Notes: generated from the sequence alone by a model not told the origin. A stretch of 64,000 nucleotides of DNA from Trichococcus collinsii (GCF_900107505.1 NZ_FNQH01000002.1:248001-312000); one strand, 5' to 3'; shown: positions 1 to 8,135, numbered from the stretch's first letter. A program made the numbers and translations.

Positions 1-726
1 TGTCACCACGGCATTTTTTGAATCGAACAACGTGCCGGCAATCGATTGGATTACATCAGGAAAATCCGTTTCAGGCGCCCGGAAGTTCAGGCCGATACCT
101 AAAATGATCGTTCCGATTGTCCGCGATTCCATATCCATGATCCCTTCCGTCAGGATGCCGCAGACTTTCCTGCCATCCAGGAAGATATCATTCACCCATT
201 TGATTTGGGGTTCTTTTCCTGTCAATGTTTCGATTGCCTGACAGACGGCCACAGCGGCGGCAGTCGTGATCAAAGTGGCGTTGTCCAGATCAGCAACCGG
301 CTTCAAAACCAAACTCATGTACAGGCCCGATTCGCTAGGTGAGTAGAAAACTCTACCCAAGCGCCCTCTGCCCTTTGTCTGTTCTTCCGATAAGATCACG
401 CCTTCGAAGGTCGCTTCTTCGTTGACGATGCGTTTGGCCTCCAAGTTGGTCGAATCGATAGTTTTATGCGCAATGATCCGGTGATCTTTCAGCGCTTCCG
501 ATAGCAGAGGCACGATGGCGGCCTCCGACAACAAATCGTTTTCGACTGACAGTTGATACCCTTTATTCGTCGTTGCTTCTATCTGATAGCCTTCTTTTTT
601 CAGGCCGTTGATTGCTTTCCACACGGATGTTCTGGAAACTTCCAATTTATCAGCCAAATCTTGGCCGGAAATGCTTTCGCCTTTATGCTGCTCCAGAAAC
701 TGCAGAACTTTCTCCTTTGTTGACAT
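1..726 (-). CDS. birA: Bifunctional biotin ligase / biotin repressor BirA (3' end cut by window edge)
   Basis: The frame is open from ATG at 726 to the left edge, so 242 residues are visible and the C-terminus is missing. BirA joins biotin to the carrier lysine of biotin enzymes through biotinyl-AMP, and long forms also repress biotin genes. Residues about 1-60 look like a winged-helix domain (SGQDLADKLEVSRTSVWKAI), which makes this the regulator-type (group II) BirA. The ligase core shows the biotinyl-AMP loop GRGRLGR at about 119-125 and KWVND at about 176-180. A GGAGG lies 6 nt before the ATG. No biotin operator was recognised upstream. Dispersed repeat R1 lies just upstream and may contain or displace the promoter. 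Family assignment is firm; the missing SH3-like C-terminal domain cannot be judged. Confidence 0.93.
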   Translation of the reverse strand, partial: MSTKEKVLQFLEQHKGESISGQDLADKLEVSRTSVWKAINGLKKEGYQIEATTNKGYQLSVENDLLSEAAIVPLLSEALKDHRIIAHKTIDSTNLEAKRIVNEEATFEGVILSEEQTKGRGRLGRVFYSPSESGLYMSLVLKPVADLDNATLITTAAAVAVCQAIETLTGKEPQIKWVNDIFLDGRKVCGILTEGIMDMESRTIGTIILGIGLNFRAPETDFPDVIQSIAGTLFDSKNAVVT

Positions 727-743
727 CCTTTCCCTCCATTCTC

Positions 744-873
744 TTTAAGAAAAGCTGAACGGGTTCGCTCAGCCCTGAAAGAAATTTAGGAAATCTGGCC
801 CTGAATGAGCATCGTAGAGCGCAATGGGTCAGATTTATCTAATTTCCGAAGGGCTAACCCGTGAAGCTAGCCA
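744..873. repeat. Dispersed intergenic element R1 (short form, ~130 bp)
   Basis: The first ~50 bp, from TTTAAGAAAAGC to TTTAGGAAATC, and the last ~30 bp, ending GTGAAGCTAGCCA, recur almost identically at 20366-20619, as does an internal GAGCATCG-AGAGCGCAAT block. The two ends pair with each other: ACGGGTT-cgctc-AGCCCT on the left against AGGGCT-AACCCGT on the right, with AGCT outside both. The transcribed element could therefore close into one long stem. No target-site duplication and no ORF were seen. It sits between the aminotransferase gene and birA. It could be a MITE-like element or a structured RNA. Confidence 0.8.
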
Positions 874-968
874 CCATGTTGAGATGCATAAAATATTTTG
901 CTATCCTGTAAAACACCTATGGTGATACACTTTTGATTACAAAATAATCTTATACTTTTCTTGAATAT

Positions 969-1001
969 AAAAAAAACCACCACTTGAACCGAAGTGATGG
1001 T
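969..1001 (-). terminator. Rho-independent terminator of the class IV aminotransferase gene
   Basis: Read on the minus strand, ACCATCACTT and AAGTGGTGGT pair around a CGGTTC loop and are followed by eight T. It lies about 75 nt after the stop codon at 1077. Confidence 0.85.
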
Positions 1002-1076
1002 CTCAATGCTATATTCAGTTTAACTGCTGACCCACCTCTTGTCAACCCACAAAACAAAAAGGGTGACAATGTTTTT

Positions 1077-1907
1077 TTAGTGTTTCTTTGCTACCTTATA
1101 CGCTCTGACCATTTCGGCATAATCCGCCATGATCGTCCGCACTATCGGATTGTCCATCGTCGGAATCGCAACCGTTCCGATTTTCGATATCGGCAGCACA
1201 TTATTGCCGGTTCCGGAAACGAAGGCTCCTCCAGCATCCTTGACCCACTCGACAGGGATGGCCGTCTCGTTGATTGGAATCTGCCTTTTTCCACATATTT
1301 CGAACACTTTCTTGCGTACGATGCCCAGCAGGACCGCTTTTGCAGGGGGCGTGTATAATTCTTTCCCTTTCACAAAAAAGACATTCGTGCGGCTGCCTTC
1401 CGTGATTTCCTCGTTACCATCCACAAGCAGCAGCTCATAAACGTCTTTATCCACCCGTTCCTGCAGCACAGCTTTCTGGTAATCCGAACGGACAAGCTTG
1501 ATGTTCGGATCCAGTCGTTCGATACTGAACAGGCTCGTCGTGATGCCCTCTTCATAATAGCTTTTTGGCGGGTAGATACTTTGGGTGAAAAAGATCCACA
1601 AAACGCTTTCGCTTTTTGACGTTTTCCCAAGGATGAACTTAAGGTTCTGATTCGCCACCTGATTGGCGGCTATCAGGCGATAGATGCGATCCTCGATGGA
1701 TTCCGCCGTAGCTGGCAGCGGCAGGTCCAGATAAGCAGCGGACCGGAAAAAACGATCTAGATGATCCTCCAAAAATATCGCAATCCCATCCTCGACACGG
1801 ATGACTTCGTATACCGTACGGCCTTCAAATTCCGGATAGCTTTCGCCGTCAGTATTTTTGACAAGATCATCGTTCAATAAGTAATACGGCCCTTCCACTT
1901 TTTCCAT
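1077..1907 (-). CDS. PLP-dependent aminotransferase class IV (branched-chain / D-amino-acid / ADC-lyase-like)
   Basis: This 276-residue cytosolic enzyme belongs to fold-type IV PLP enzymes, which include branched-chain and D-alanine aminotransferases and aminodeoxychorismate lyase. The Schiff-base lysine is probably K137 (PNIKLVRSDY), and the cofactor-binding stretch EITEGSRTNVF lies at about 167-177. The N-terminus is shorter than in BcaT-type enzymes (usually ~300+ residues) and closer to Dat or PabC. The sequence does not decide the substrate, and no pab or ilv genes are adjacent. An AAGGAG lies 8 nt before the ATG, and a terminator follows, so the gene is probably monocistronic. Family is sure; substrate is unknown. 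Confidence 0.85.
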   Translation of the reverse strand: MEKVEGPYYLLNDDLVKNTDGESYPEFEGRTVYEVIRVEDGIAIFLEDHLDRFFRSAAYLDLPLPATAESIEDRIYRLIAANQVANQNLKFILGKTSKSESVLWIFFTQSIYPPKSYYEEGITTSLFSIERLDPNIKLVRSDYQKAVLQERVDKDVYELLLVDGNEEITEGSRTNVFFVKGKELYTPPAKAVLLGIVRKKVFEICGKRQIPINETAIPVEWVKDAGGAFVSGTGNNVLPISKIGTVAIPTMDNPIVRTIMADYAEMVRAYKVAKKH

Positions 1908-2139
1908 ATTCGACGCTCCTTCCCGTTCTTATATTCCTTATTCTACTCCGGAATCCCGAAAAGTACACGCCAATTCGCAAAACAGCGGATGTGACAGCCA
2001 AATGACAAACAACTTAAAAATTAGTAAAAGTGAAGAAAAACACAACGAGTCCCTTCCTTTTTTTCTGCTGTGGGTGTATAGTATGGGCATCATGAAAAAT
2101 ACAAACACAACTACTTACATAAAGGATGATAGAATAAGC

Positions 2140-2676
2140 ATGCAGATGACACAATCCCATTGGAAAAATGATATTGAATATGTTGCTTTGGTCGAAGATC
2201 TCATCTATCACGAAGAATTATTACACATGGAGACCATTACCCACCACCACTTCACCAATCGTTTGGAACATTCGATCCGCGTATCCTACAAGAGTTACCA
2301 GCTTGCAAAAAAATGGAATCTGGATACCCGTTCCACTGCACGTGCCGGTTTGTTGCACGACTTCTTCCATGAAGATCGTGATGCTGTCGCACAGCTGAAC
2401 ATCGGTGCCCATGCAGATGCCCATCCGAAAATCGCTTGCGAAAATGCTTGCCGCATCACTGAAATCAGCTCTTTAGAGCGCGATATCATCCTTAAGCATA
2501 TGTTCCTGGTAAGCCGTTGCGGCCTGCCGCGTTACAAAGAAAGTTTTGTCGTAACCTACGTAGACAAATATGTCGCGATCAGAGAGGTCGTCGAACCGAT
2601 CAAAGAAATCGCTGGATCCCGTATCCGCAATCTGGTTTCCAAATTTAGTCCGGTAAACTTGAACATCAACATTTAA
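2140..2676 (+). CDS. HD-domain metal-dependent phosphohydrolase
   Basis: The protein is about 178 residues when started at ATG 2140. The open frame extends upstream to 2002, but the ATG at 2140 is preferred. An AAAGGA lies 13 nt upstream, and a TATAGT -10-like sequence at 2077-2082 falls inside the longer frame. The HD signature is clear: a histidine in LEHSIRVSY and the HD pair in AGLLHDFFHE, about 40 residues apart, as in metal-binding phosphohydrolases acting on nucleotides. A cluster of histidines (ETITHHHFTN) precedes it. The substrate cannot be read from the sequence. A bidirectional terminator follows and is shared with the convergent membrane gene. Confidence 0.8.
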   Translation: MQMTQSHWKNDIEYVALVEDLIYHEELLHMETITHHHFTNRLEHSIRVSYKSYQLAKKWNLDTRSTARAGLLHDFFHEDRDAVAQLNIGAHADAHPKIACENACRITEISSLERDIILKHMFLVSRCGLPRYKESFVVTYVDKYVAIREVVEPIKEIAGSRIRNLVSKFSPVNLNINI

Positions 2677-2688
2677 GTGTAAATTTAT

Positions 2689-2747
2689 AAAGAAGCCCAA
2701 GAAAACTTCCGCTTTGTCGGAATTCCTCTTGGACTTCTTTCTTTTTT
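2689..2747. terminator. Bidirectional terminator between HD hydrolase and small membrane protein
   Basis: A long stem with outer arms AAAGAAGCCCAAG and CTTGGACTTCTTT and inner arms TTCCG and CGGAA is followed by CTTTTTT on the plus strand. It lies between two convergent genes. Confidence 0.8.
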
Positions 2748-3106
2748 CAGTGATTCATTTTTTTCTTTTTTGAGATGATTTCGGCGATCGAGATGATCAC
2801 CACAAACCAGACAACAACATTGTCGAACCCGAATCCTGATTGTGAGGTCCCACCGAGCAGCGTCAACAATGCCATCCAGGACAACAGATAGACCAGTGCA
2901 AAAATTTGCCCATTGATTTTTTGGGTATCATCGACATTCCGAGATCGTTTCAGAACGATGGACAGAACGAACAATGCTACCAACACCCCGATGTTCACTT
3001 TCATCACAAAGCCGTTGGACAGATAGGAGTCCTGAAAAAAGTCAGCTATCATCAGCAATGTCAACGGAATGTAGAATAATAACTCACTGTACTGCTTTAT
3101 TTTCAT
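2747..3106 (-). CDS. Small integral membrane protein of unknown function
   Basis: This 119-residue protein is hydrophobic, with about four predicted membrane segments (roughly residues 8-24, 33-52, 66-86 and 94-110) joined by short loops. A basic patch (KRSRNVDD) lies around residue 53, and the C-terminus is lysine-rich (SKKKKMNH), which suggests a cytosolic tail. I do not recognise the family. The frame, the shared terminator at its 3' end and the hydrophobicity pattern support a real gene. No conserved catalytic residues are visible. Confidence 0.7.
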   Translation of the reverse strand: MKIKQYSELLFYIPLTLLMIADFFQDSYLSNGFVMKVNIGVLVALFVLSIVLKRSRNVDDTQKINGQIFALVYLLSWMALLTLLGGTSQSGFGFDNVVVWFVVIISIAEIISKKKKMNH

Positions 3107-3198
3107 AACTTTCTCCTACTTTCGCTGAATAGTTTCTCCTTATTCTATACCAGTAGGCGAGTACTCACAAGGAGCTCGTAAGGATTGGGGTCTCGCAC

Positions 3199-3234
3199 AA
3201 AAAAGCTGAATCCGCAAAGGATTCAGCTTTTCTT
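3199..3234 (-). terminator. Terminator of the LysM cell-wall hydrolase gene
   Basis: The perfect stem AAGCTGAATCC / GGATTCAGCTT has a 5-nt loop and a six-T tract on the minus strand. It lies 25 nt after the stop codon at 3260. Confidence 0.88.
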
Positions 3235-3259
3235 GTACTATCAGGATTGTTCATATTAT

Positions 3260-4078
3260 TTAGAAGAATACGTTTGTTACGCCATCGCCTGAAGCACGGA
3301 AGCTTTGTGCTGAAGTTGAACGGTAACCGTTCAATACTTCGTTTACTGCTTGGATTGTGTCAGCCGTTGGTGCTTCTGCTGCTGCAGCTCCGTTTGAAAC
3401 TACTGAAAATTGACCTGATGCATATAATACAGCGTCAATAGTCGTTCCGCCCCAGATACCAGATTCTACACGGTTCATGATAACTGATGCAACGTTCAAT
3501 TTTTCTTGGTAGCTTGGACCTGCTTCTGCTTGGACTACTTGATACAAGAAGTAGCTAGCTTGGTAAGTCGTTGCTGCCGTTTGTGCTACTGGAGCTGGCT
3601 CAACATATGTTTCTACAGCGGGTGCTGCAATTGGTTCTGCAACTGGTGCTGCTGCTTGAACTTCTTCAACTGCTTCAACGGGTGTTTCAACTTCCACCGC
3701 TTCTTCAGAGCTGACATCGTAGCTCTTCACTTCTGAGTCTTGTTCAACAGTCACGATGCTATGGTCCGCTGACAATACGATTGCGTTGCCGGCAATAATC
3801 ATATCTGCATTTCCGATGCTGTTGACATCAACTAAGGCATTAACTGATACGTCAGTAGCCAATGCGATTGCTGATAAAGTATCGCCCCATTGGAAAGTGT
3901 ATTTGCTGCCGCTCTCCAAGTTTTGGATATCTGCTTTGATTTGATCTGCTGTACGTGCTGTCCAAGTGGATGAAGTATATTCTGTTGCGTTTGCTTGTGT
4001 AGGGTTCGCTGTTGCCATAAAACCGATGGCTGCTAAAGTTGCGCTCGTTACGAATAATCTAGATTTGAAGTTTTTCAT
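3260..4078 (-). CDS. Secreted LysM cell-wall hydrolase (SleB/Hydrolase_2-type C-terminus)
   Basis: The chosen start is ATG 4078, with GAAAGGGA 8 nt upstream; an earlier in-frame ATG at 4138 would put ~20 charged residues before the signal peptide. The 272-residue protein has a Sec signal peptide ending near TQANA. One LysM peptidoglycan-binding motif follows (FQWGDTLSAIALATDVSVNAL), then a Pro/Ala/Val/Glu-rich linker of about 65 residues. The C-terminal ~105 residues (VVQAEAGPSYQEKLNVASVI, NRVESGIW) resemble the Hydrolase_2/SleB-like domain, probably a muramidase or transglycosylase. It would act in the wall during growth or division. A 500-nt upstream region carries two palindromes. The wall-hydrolase role is inferred from the domains. 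Confidence 0.85.
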   Translation of the reverse strand: MKNFKSRLFVTSATLAAIGFMATANPTQANATEYTSSTWTARTADQIKADIQNLESGSKYTFQWGDTLSAIALATDVSVNALVDVNSIGNADMIIAGNAIVLSADHSIVTVEQDSEVKSYDVSSEEAVEVETPVEAVEEVQAAAPVAEPIAAPAVETYVEPAPVAQTAATTYQASYFLYQVVQAEAGPSYQEKLNVASVIMNRVESGIWGGTTIDAVLYASGQFSVVSNGAAAAEAPTADTIQAVNEVLNGYRSTSAQSFRASGDGVTNVFF

Positions 4079-4530
4079 GTGTGTTTTGTCCCTTTCTTCT
4101 CTTCGCAATGTTTTCGTATTGCAATTTATACTCTTCATGACCTTTTTTATTTGATAAATGAAGTATTTACCCAGGTCTCGATCGGAGTTCTTTCAACAGA
4201 GACAATCCTATCATGAATCAAACCACCAAAGTTAAAAATACATTCTTTGTTATTCCATCTTAACGTGACTGTCTCAAAAAACTGTTTACTTTACAAACAT
4301 AAGTCAAATATTACGCTGTCGTAATATAGAAAATCAATTTGTAACAATTAGAACAATGACTGTCTTTTTTCACAAACTCCATGTCAAAAAATATCCAAAT
4401 CACTGATTTATCAATTGTTACAGCTGTAACATATGTTTCAATGTGTTTCATTTCTCAAGCGAATCGGACCTAATCGGCTTTTAATGCATAAAAATTATTA
4501 CAAAACATTTGCTTATTATAAACATAAATA
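4079..4530. other. Long AT-rich regulatory region upstream of the LysM hydrolase, with two palindromes
   Basis: No ORF of note lies in these ~450 nt. Two perfect inverted repeats stand out: ATATTACG-ctgt-CGTAATAT at 4308-4327 and TGTTACAGCTGTAACA at 4416-4431. A TGTAACAATTAG sequence between them resembles half of the second palindrome. The TGTTAC/TGTAAC half-sites recall WalR-type TGTWA elements, but the spacing is not the canonical N5. Tight control of the wall hydrolase is therefore plausible, but the regulator is unknown. Confidence 0.5.
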
Positions 4531-4562
4531 AAAAAACCTTACCGAATTTACCGGTAAGGTTA
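4531..4562 (-). terminator. Terminator downstream of tRNA-Gly
   Basis: On the minus strand, AACCTTACCG and CGGTAAGGTT pair around a 6-7 nt loop and are followed by seven T. It begins about 20 nt after the tRNA 3' end. Confidence 0.88.
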
Positions 4563-4581
4563 AGATGCATTCAATTCTGTA

Positions 4582-4652
4582 AGCGGGCGACGGGAATCGG
4601 ACCCGCGACATGACCTTGGGAAGGTCGCATTTTACCACTAAACTACGCCCGC
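4582..4652 (-). tRNA. tRNA-Gly (anticodon CCC)
   Basis: The minus strand folds as a 71-nt cloverleaf. The acceptor stem is GCGGGCG/CGCCCGC, the D-loop contains AGTGGTA, and the T-arm is GCGGG-TCCGATT-CCCGT. The anticodon stem is GACC/GGTC with loop TTCCCAA, so positions 34-36 read CCC. The discriminator base is T and CCA is not encoded. The first anticodon-stem pair would be a C-A mismatch. The anticodon assignment follows the loop alignment; a TCC reading would need a shifted loop. Confidence 0.93.
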
Positions 4653-4747
4653 ATTCTGGTCTGTTCGACCGGACTGCATGTTCCATTTTACTCTTAAATT
4701 GTGCTCACTACAATAGCCAAACAGAAAAAATGTACAAATTTGTGCGG

Positions 4748-4777
4748 AAAAAACTCCCTCAGTGGTTACCGAGGGAG
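4748..4777 (-). terminator. Terminator of the copY-copA-copZ operon
   Basis: On the minus strand, CTCCCTCGGT and ACTGAGGGAG pair around AACC and are followed by six T. It lies 20 nt after the copZ stop. Confidence 0.88.
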
Positions 4778-4797
4778 CCACAACTATTATTTTTTAC

Positions 4798-5007
4798 TTA
4801 TTTGCTGCCGGTTACTTTGAATTTCGTATCTACTAGCGCTTCATTGAAAGTAGCTTCGGATATGTCTTGGTTCATTTTGACTGTTGCTGTTTTCCCTTCC
4901 AAATCAACGGTTACCTCTTCCACACCAGCAATCGCAGAGAATTTCTCTTTGACTGTCGCTACGCAACCATCGCATTTCATTCCTTCAAGCATCAATTCTT
5001 TTTCCAT
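4798..5007 (-). CDS. copZ: Copper chaperone CopZ
   Basis: This 69-residue soluble protein is a single heavy-metal-associated domain with the Cu(I)-binding motif GMKCDGC (C12 and C15). CopZ delivers Cu(I) to the CopA ATPase and, in related cocci, to the CopY repressor. Two adjacent ATG codons (5010 and 5007) are possible. The second has better spacing (7 nt) from GAGGA. It is the last gene of the cop operon, about 30 nt after copA, and is followed by a terminator. Confidence 0.93.
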   Translation of the reverse strand: MEKELMLEGMKCDGCVATVKEKFSAIAGVEEVTVDLEGKTATVKMNQDISEATFNEALVDTKFKVTGSK

Positions 5008-5038
5008 CATCGTTTCCTCTTTTCTATTTATTAATCCT

Positions 5039-7504
5039 TTACCGTTTTGAGACGGAAGGTTTGAATCCTTTCAGACGTAATGCATTCAATACAACCGAAA
5101 CCGAGCTGAAACTCATCGCTGCTCCGGCAATCATCGGATTCAGCAAGGGTCCCCCGAAGACGTGCAGGATGCCCATCGCAACAGGAATACCCAGGACATT
5201 ATAAGCGAATGCCCAGAAAAGATTCTCCTTGATGTTTTTGATGGTGGCTTTGCTTAGTTCGACGGCCGTGGCTACTGCCATCAAATCGCTCTTCATCAGC
5301 ACGATGTCCGCCGATTCGATGGCGACGTCCGTACCCGACCCTATGGCGATTCCGATATCAGCTTGGGCCAAGGCTGGTGCATCGTTGACACCATCTCCAA
5401 CCATGGCGACTTTGCGGCCATCCGTTTGCAGTTTCTTGACTTCTTCCGCTTTATCTTCAGGCAAAACTTCACTCAAGACACGGTCGATGCCCACCTGGTT
5501 AGCGATGGCTTGCGCCGTACGTTTATTGTCGCCTGTAATCATTGCGATTTCGATGCCCATATCACGGAGTTTTTTGATTGCGGCCGCACTGCTTGCTTTC
5601 ACCGTATCGGCAACGGCTATGATGCCGGCCAATTCACCATCCATTGCGATGTACATTGGTGTTTTGCCCTGTTCAGCCAGCGAGTGGGAGGTTTCGGCAA
5701 ATGACCCGAGTCTGATTGCATGGTTCAGCATCAACTTTTCATTTCCCAACAGGAGCTCTTTCCCGTCGATGGTGACAGCAATACCGTAACCTGGTAGCGC
5801 ATTAAAGGCGGATGGTTTCAATAAAGATAGCTGTTTCTCCTCGGCATCGCGAACGATGGCTTCTCCAAGCGGATGCTCCGACCCTTTTTCAGCCGATGCC
5901 GCCAACAGCAACAGTTCATCCGGATCCAGCCCTTCACGGACCAGAACATCCGTCACTTTCGGCTTGCCTTCAGTGATCGTCCCCGTCTTATCGAAAACGA
6001 TAGTCTGGATTTTATGCGTCACTTCCAGAGCCGTCCCGCTTTTGATCAGCACACCATTCTCGGCTCCCTTACCGGTACCCACCATGATGGCTGTCGGGGT
6101 CGCCAAACCCAGAGCGCAAGGACAAGCGATGACCAATACGGAAATCGTGATGGTCAGTGCAAAAATCCAGGATTCTTGTCCCAGGAAGTACCAAGCCAGC
6201 CCGGCAAGAACAGCGAGCACGATGACGATCGGAACGAAGTAGCCCGAAATCGTATCAGCCAGTTTTGCGATCGGTGCTTTTGAACCTTGGGCATCTTCCA
6301 CCAACTTGATGATCTGCGCAAGGGCCGTATCTTTCCCGACTTTTTCGGCACGGTATTGGATCGTTCCGTTTTTGTTGATGCTGCCGCCGATGATGGCATC
6401 ACCCGCTTTTTTCTCCACCGGCATGCTCTCGCCTGTCAGCATCGATTCATCGACGGATGTCAGACCTTCCGTCACTTTCCCATCGACAGCCATTTTCTCG
6501 CCGGGACGGACAACCAGAATGTCCCCTACCATGACGGCATCCAGTTTGATTTCCTGCTCATTGCCGTCACGGATGACGCGGGCTGTCTTTGGCGCCAAAC
6601 CCATCAGTTTTTTGATGGCTTCCGAAGTCTTGCCTTTTGAGACGGCCTCAAAGTACTTCCCTAAGGTAATCAGGGTAAGAATCACGGCTGCCGATTCGTA
6701 ATACAAATTCATGACAAGCTCGTTGTTCCCTCCGATTGCTGCAAATGTACCATAGAGACTGTACAGAAAGGCGGCACTGGTTCCCAAAGCCACCAGCGAA
6801 TCCATATTCGGGTGTCCTTTGAACAAGGACTTGAATCCTACTGTAAAAAATTTCATCCCCAGCACCATCACCGGAATCGTCAGGACGAGTTGCGTGAGCG
6901 CGAATGTGACCGGGTACATAGTCGGATGGAGGCTCATCGGCAACGGCAGCCCCAACATATGGCTCATCGCGATATATAAAAGCGGAACCGTGAATACAGC
7001 CGAGAGCCAGAAGCGTCTCCACATATTTTTGATGTGCTGTTCTTTTTTCGCTTGGTTTTGGTCGCTTTCTTCTATAGTAGCGTTCTCTTCGATCGCTTTA
7101 TAGCCGGCTTCGGCCACAACTCTTTCGATATCCCCAACATGGAGCACTGTCGGATCGTAAGAGACGAACATTTTTTCGGTAGCCAGGTTCACGGATGCAT
7201 CAGATACGCCCGCCACTGCCCGGGTCACTTTTTCCACAGTTTGGGAACACGAGGCGCAACTCATGCCTTCGATCAGAAAGGTCTTTTCCTTTTTGTTCGC
7301 CACCAACACATAACCGGCTGCATCGACTGCATTTTTCAAAAGCTCTTCGGAAAAATGGCTTTCATCGACGGCAACCGTCAGTTTCTCGGTCGCCAAATTA
7401 ACTGTGGCCTCCTTGACCCCCGCTACTTTGGCGGCAGCCTTTTCTACGGCTTGTGAGCACGATGCACAGCTCATGCCTTCTATATCATAACTTTTATTTT
7501 CCAT
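5039..7504 (-). CDS. copA: Copper-exporting P1B-type ATPase CopA
   Basis: The 821-residue membrane pump exports Cu(I) using ATP. Two N-terminal metal-binding domains each carry GMSCASC (cysteines near 13/16 and 83/86). The membrane CPC motif is in ACPCALGLATP. Also visible are the phosphorylated DKTGT, the SEHPLG motif of P1B pumps and the hinge GDGVNDAPALAQADIG. The start at 7504 has GAGGGGG about 8 nt upstream, inside the last codons of copY; an earlier in-frame start at 7522 lies inside copY. Translation is therefore likely coupled to copY. No CopB-type pump is present. Both N-terminal domains are intact. Confidence 0.96.
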   Translation of the reverse strand: MENKSYDIEGMSCASCSQAVEKAAAKVAGVKEATVNLATEKLTVAVDESHFSEELLKNAVDAAGYVLVANKKEKTFLIEGMSCASCSQTVEKVTRAVAGVSDASVNLATEKMFVSYDPTVLHVGDIERVVAEAGYKAIEENATIEESDQNQAKKEQHIKNMWRRFWLSAVFTVPLLYIAMSHMLGLPLPMSLHPTMYPVTFALTQLVLTIPVMVLGMKFFTVGFKSLFKGHPNMDSLVALGTSAAFLYSLYGTFAAIGGNNELVMNLYYESAAVILTLITLGKYFEAVSKGKTSEAIKKLMGLAPKTARVIRDGNEQEIKLDAVMVGDILVVRPGEKMAVDGKVTEGLTSVDESMLTGESMPVEKKAGDAIIGGSINKNGTIQYRAEKVGKDTALAQIIKLVEDAQGSKAPIAKLADTISGYFVPIVIVLAVLAGLAWYFLGQESWIFALTITISVLVIACPCALGLATPTAIMVGTGKGAENGVLIKSGTALEVTHKIQTIVFDKTGTITEGKPKVTDVLVREGLDPDELLLLAASAEKGSEHPLGEAIVRDAEEKQLSLLKPSAFNALPGYGIAVTIDGKELLLGNEKLMLNHAIRLGSFAETSHSLAEQGKTPMYIAMDGELAGIIAVADTVKASSAAAIKKLRDMGIEIAMITGDNKRTAQAIANQVGIDRVLSEVLPEDKAEEVKKLQTDGRKVAMVGDGVNDAPALAQADIGIAIGSGTDVAIESADIVLMKSDLMAVATAVELSKATIKNIKENLFWAFAYNVLGIPVAMGILHVFGGPLLNPMIAGAAMSFSSVSVVLNALRLKGFKPSVSKR

Positions 7505-7508
7505 TCGT

Positions 7509-7970
7509 TCATTCCCCCTCATGTACGCAACCGGTTTGTTTGCAGTTGCATTGTCCTGGCGTGCACATACACTTCACTTCATCGACTGCCGTCAGCTTTT
7601 TGGCGGCGATCACCTTTTCCAAAAACGCCACATCCGCGTGGCTCAGCGTCGCCCTTTCGATTAGTTCCGCTATCGTACTGCCGACTTTTTTCGTGCAGAC
7701 GTGCGCCAAAAGGTCTTCGGTAGCGCCGCCGACGCTTTCCTGTTCGGATACGTTTGCGCTGTAGATGAATTTATTTCCGATCGGTTCAGTAGCCAACAAA
7801 CCTTTGTCGACGAGTCTTCCGATCAACGTTTTGACGGTAGCTTGTTTCCAATCCATTTTCTCCTGCAAAACCGAAATGATTTCTCGGCTGGTCGCTTTCC
7901 CGTTTGTCCAGACAACACGCATGACTTCCCATTCAGCGTCGGTTATCTTCTTCTGCGTCGAATCGGTCAT
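7509..7970 (-). CDS. copY: Copper-responsive repressor CopY
   Basis: The ~153-residue BlaI/MecI-family winged-helix repressor has its DNA-binding part at residues ~8-75 (ITDAEWEVMRVVW, ATVKTLIGRLVDKGL). The C-terminal metal switch CMCTPGQCNC fits the CopY signature CxCx4CxC. In this position it binds Zn for repression and releases DNA when Cu(I) replaces Zn. ATG 7970 is preferred because AAAGGA lies 8 nt before it. The ATG at 7979 directly abuts that sequence and has no ribosome site of its own. Extra cysteines and a histidine (CKQTGCVHEGE) follow the motif. A cop box lies in its promoter, so the operon is autoregulated. Confidence 0.94.
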   Translation of the reverse strand: MTDSTQKKITDAEWEVMRVVWTNGKATSREIISVLQEKMDWKQATVKTLIGRLVDKGLLATEPIGNKFIYSANVSEQESVGGATEDLLAHVCTKKVGSTIAELIERATLSHADVAFLEKVIAAKKLTAVDEVKCMCTPGQCNCKQTGCVHEGE

Positions 7971-8010
7971 TTTTTTCATCCTTTCGTTGTTGACTCCTGC
8001 TTCTGAAGTA

Positions 8011-8039
8011 AGTTTACATCTGTAGACGTTTTATGTCAA
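8011..8039 (-). promoter_or_regulatory. Promoter of the cop operon
   Basis: On the minus strand TTGACA (8039-8034) is followed 17 nt later by TAAACT (8016-8011), with TG directly before the -10. The cop box overlaps the -10 and spacer, which explains repression by CopY. Confidence 0.75.
8015..8024. promoter_or_regulatory. cop box (CopY operator)
   Basis: TACATCTGTA matches the TACAnnTGTA consensus of Lactobacillales CopY operators exactly. Only one full copy was found; some related operons have two. Confidence 0.88.
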
Positions 8040-8056
8040 ATGATTTTGATCCAAAA

Positions 8057-8100
8057 TAAAAAAACAGCAACTTACCGCTGATTCGGTTGCCTGCTGTTTT
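8057..8100 (-). terminator. Terminator of adaA
   Basis: AAAACAGCA pairs with TGCTGTTTT around a loop that has its own GCAAC/GTTGC pairing, and a T-run follows on the minus strand. It lies between adaA and the cop promoter. Confidence 0.65.
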
Positions 8101-8135
8101 GCTCTCAATTTATTTGTTTGCACTATAGTGGGTCG

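Noticed and set aside
744-873. Insertion sequence at R1
   Set aside because: It has no transposase frame and no target duplication; the ends pair like an RNA stem as much as like transposon ends.
2002-2139. Longer N-terminus of the HD protein
   Set aside because: The extension has no ribosome site at its start, a -10-like sequence lies inside it, and the composition is unlike the HD domain.
4308-4431. Canonical WalR boxes before the LysM hydrolase
   Set aside because: TGTTAC/TGTAAC half-sites exist, but spacing is not the N5 of the TGTWAH-N5-TGTWAH consensus.
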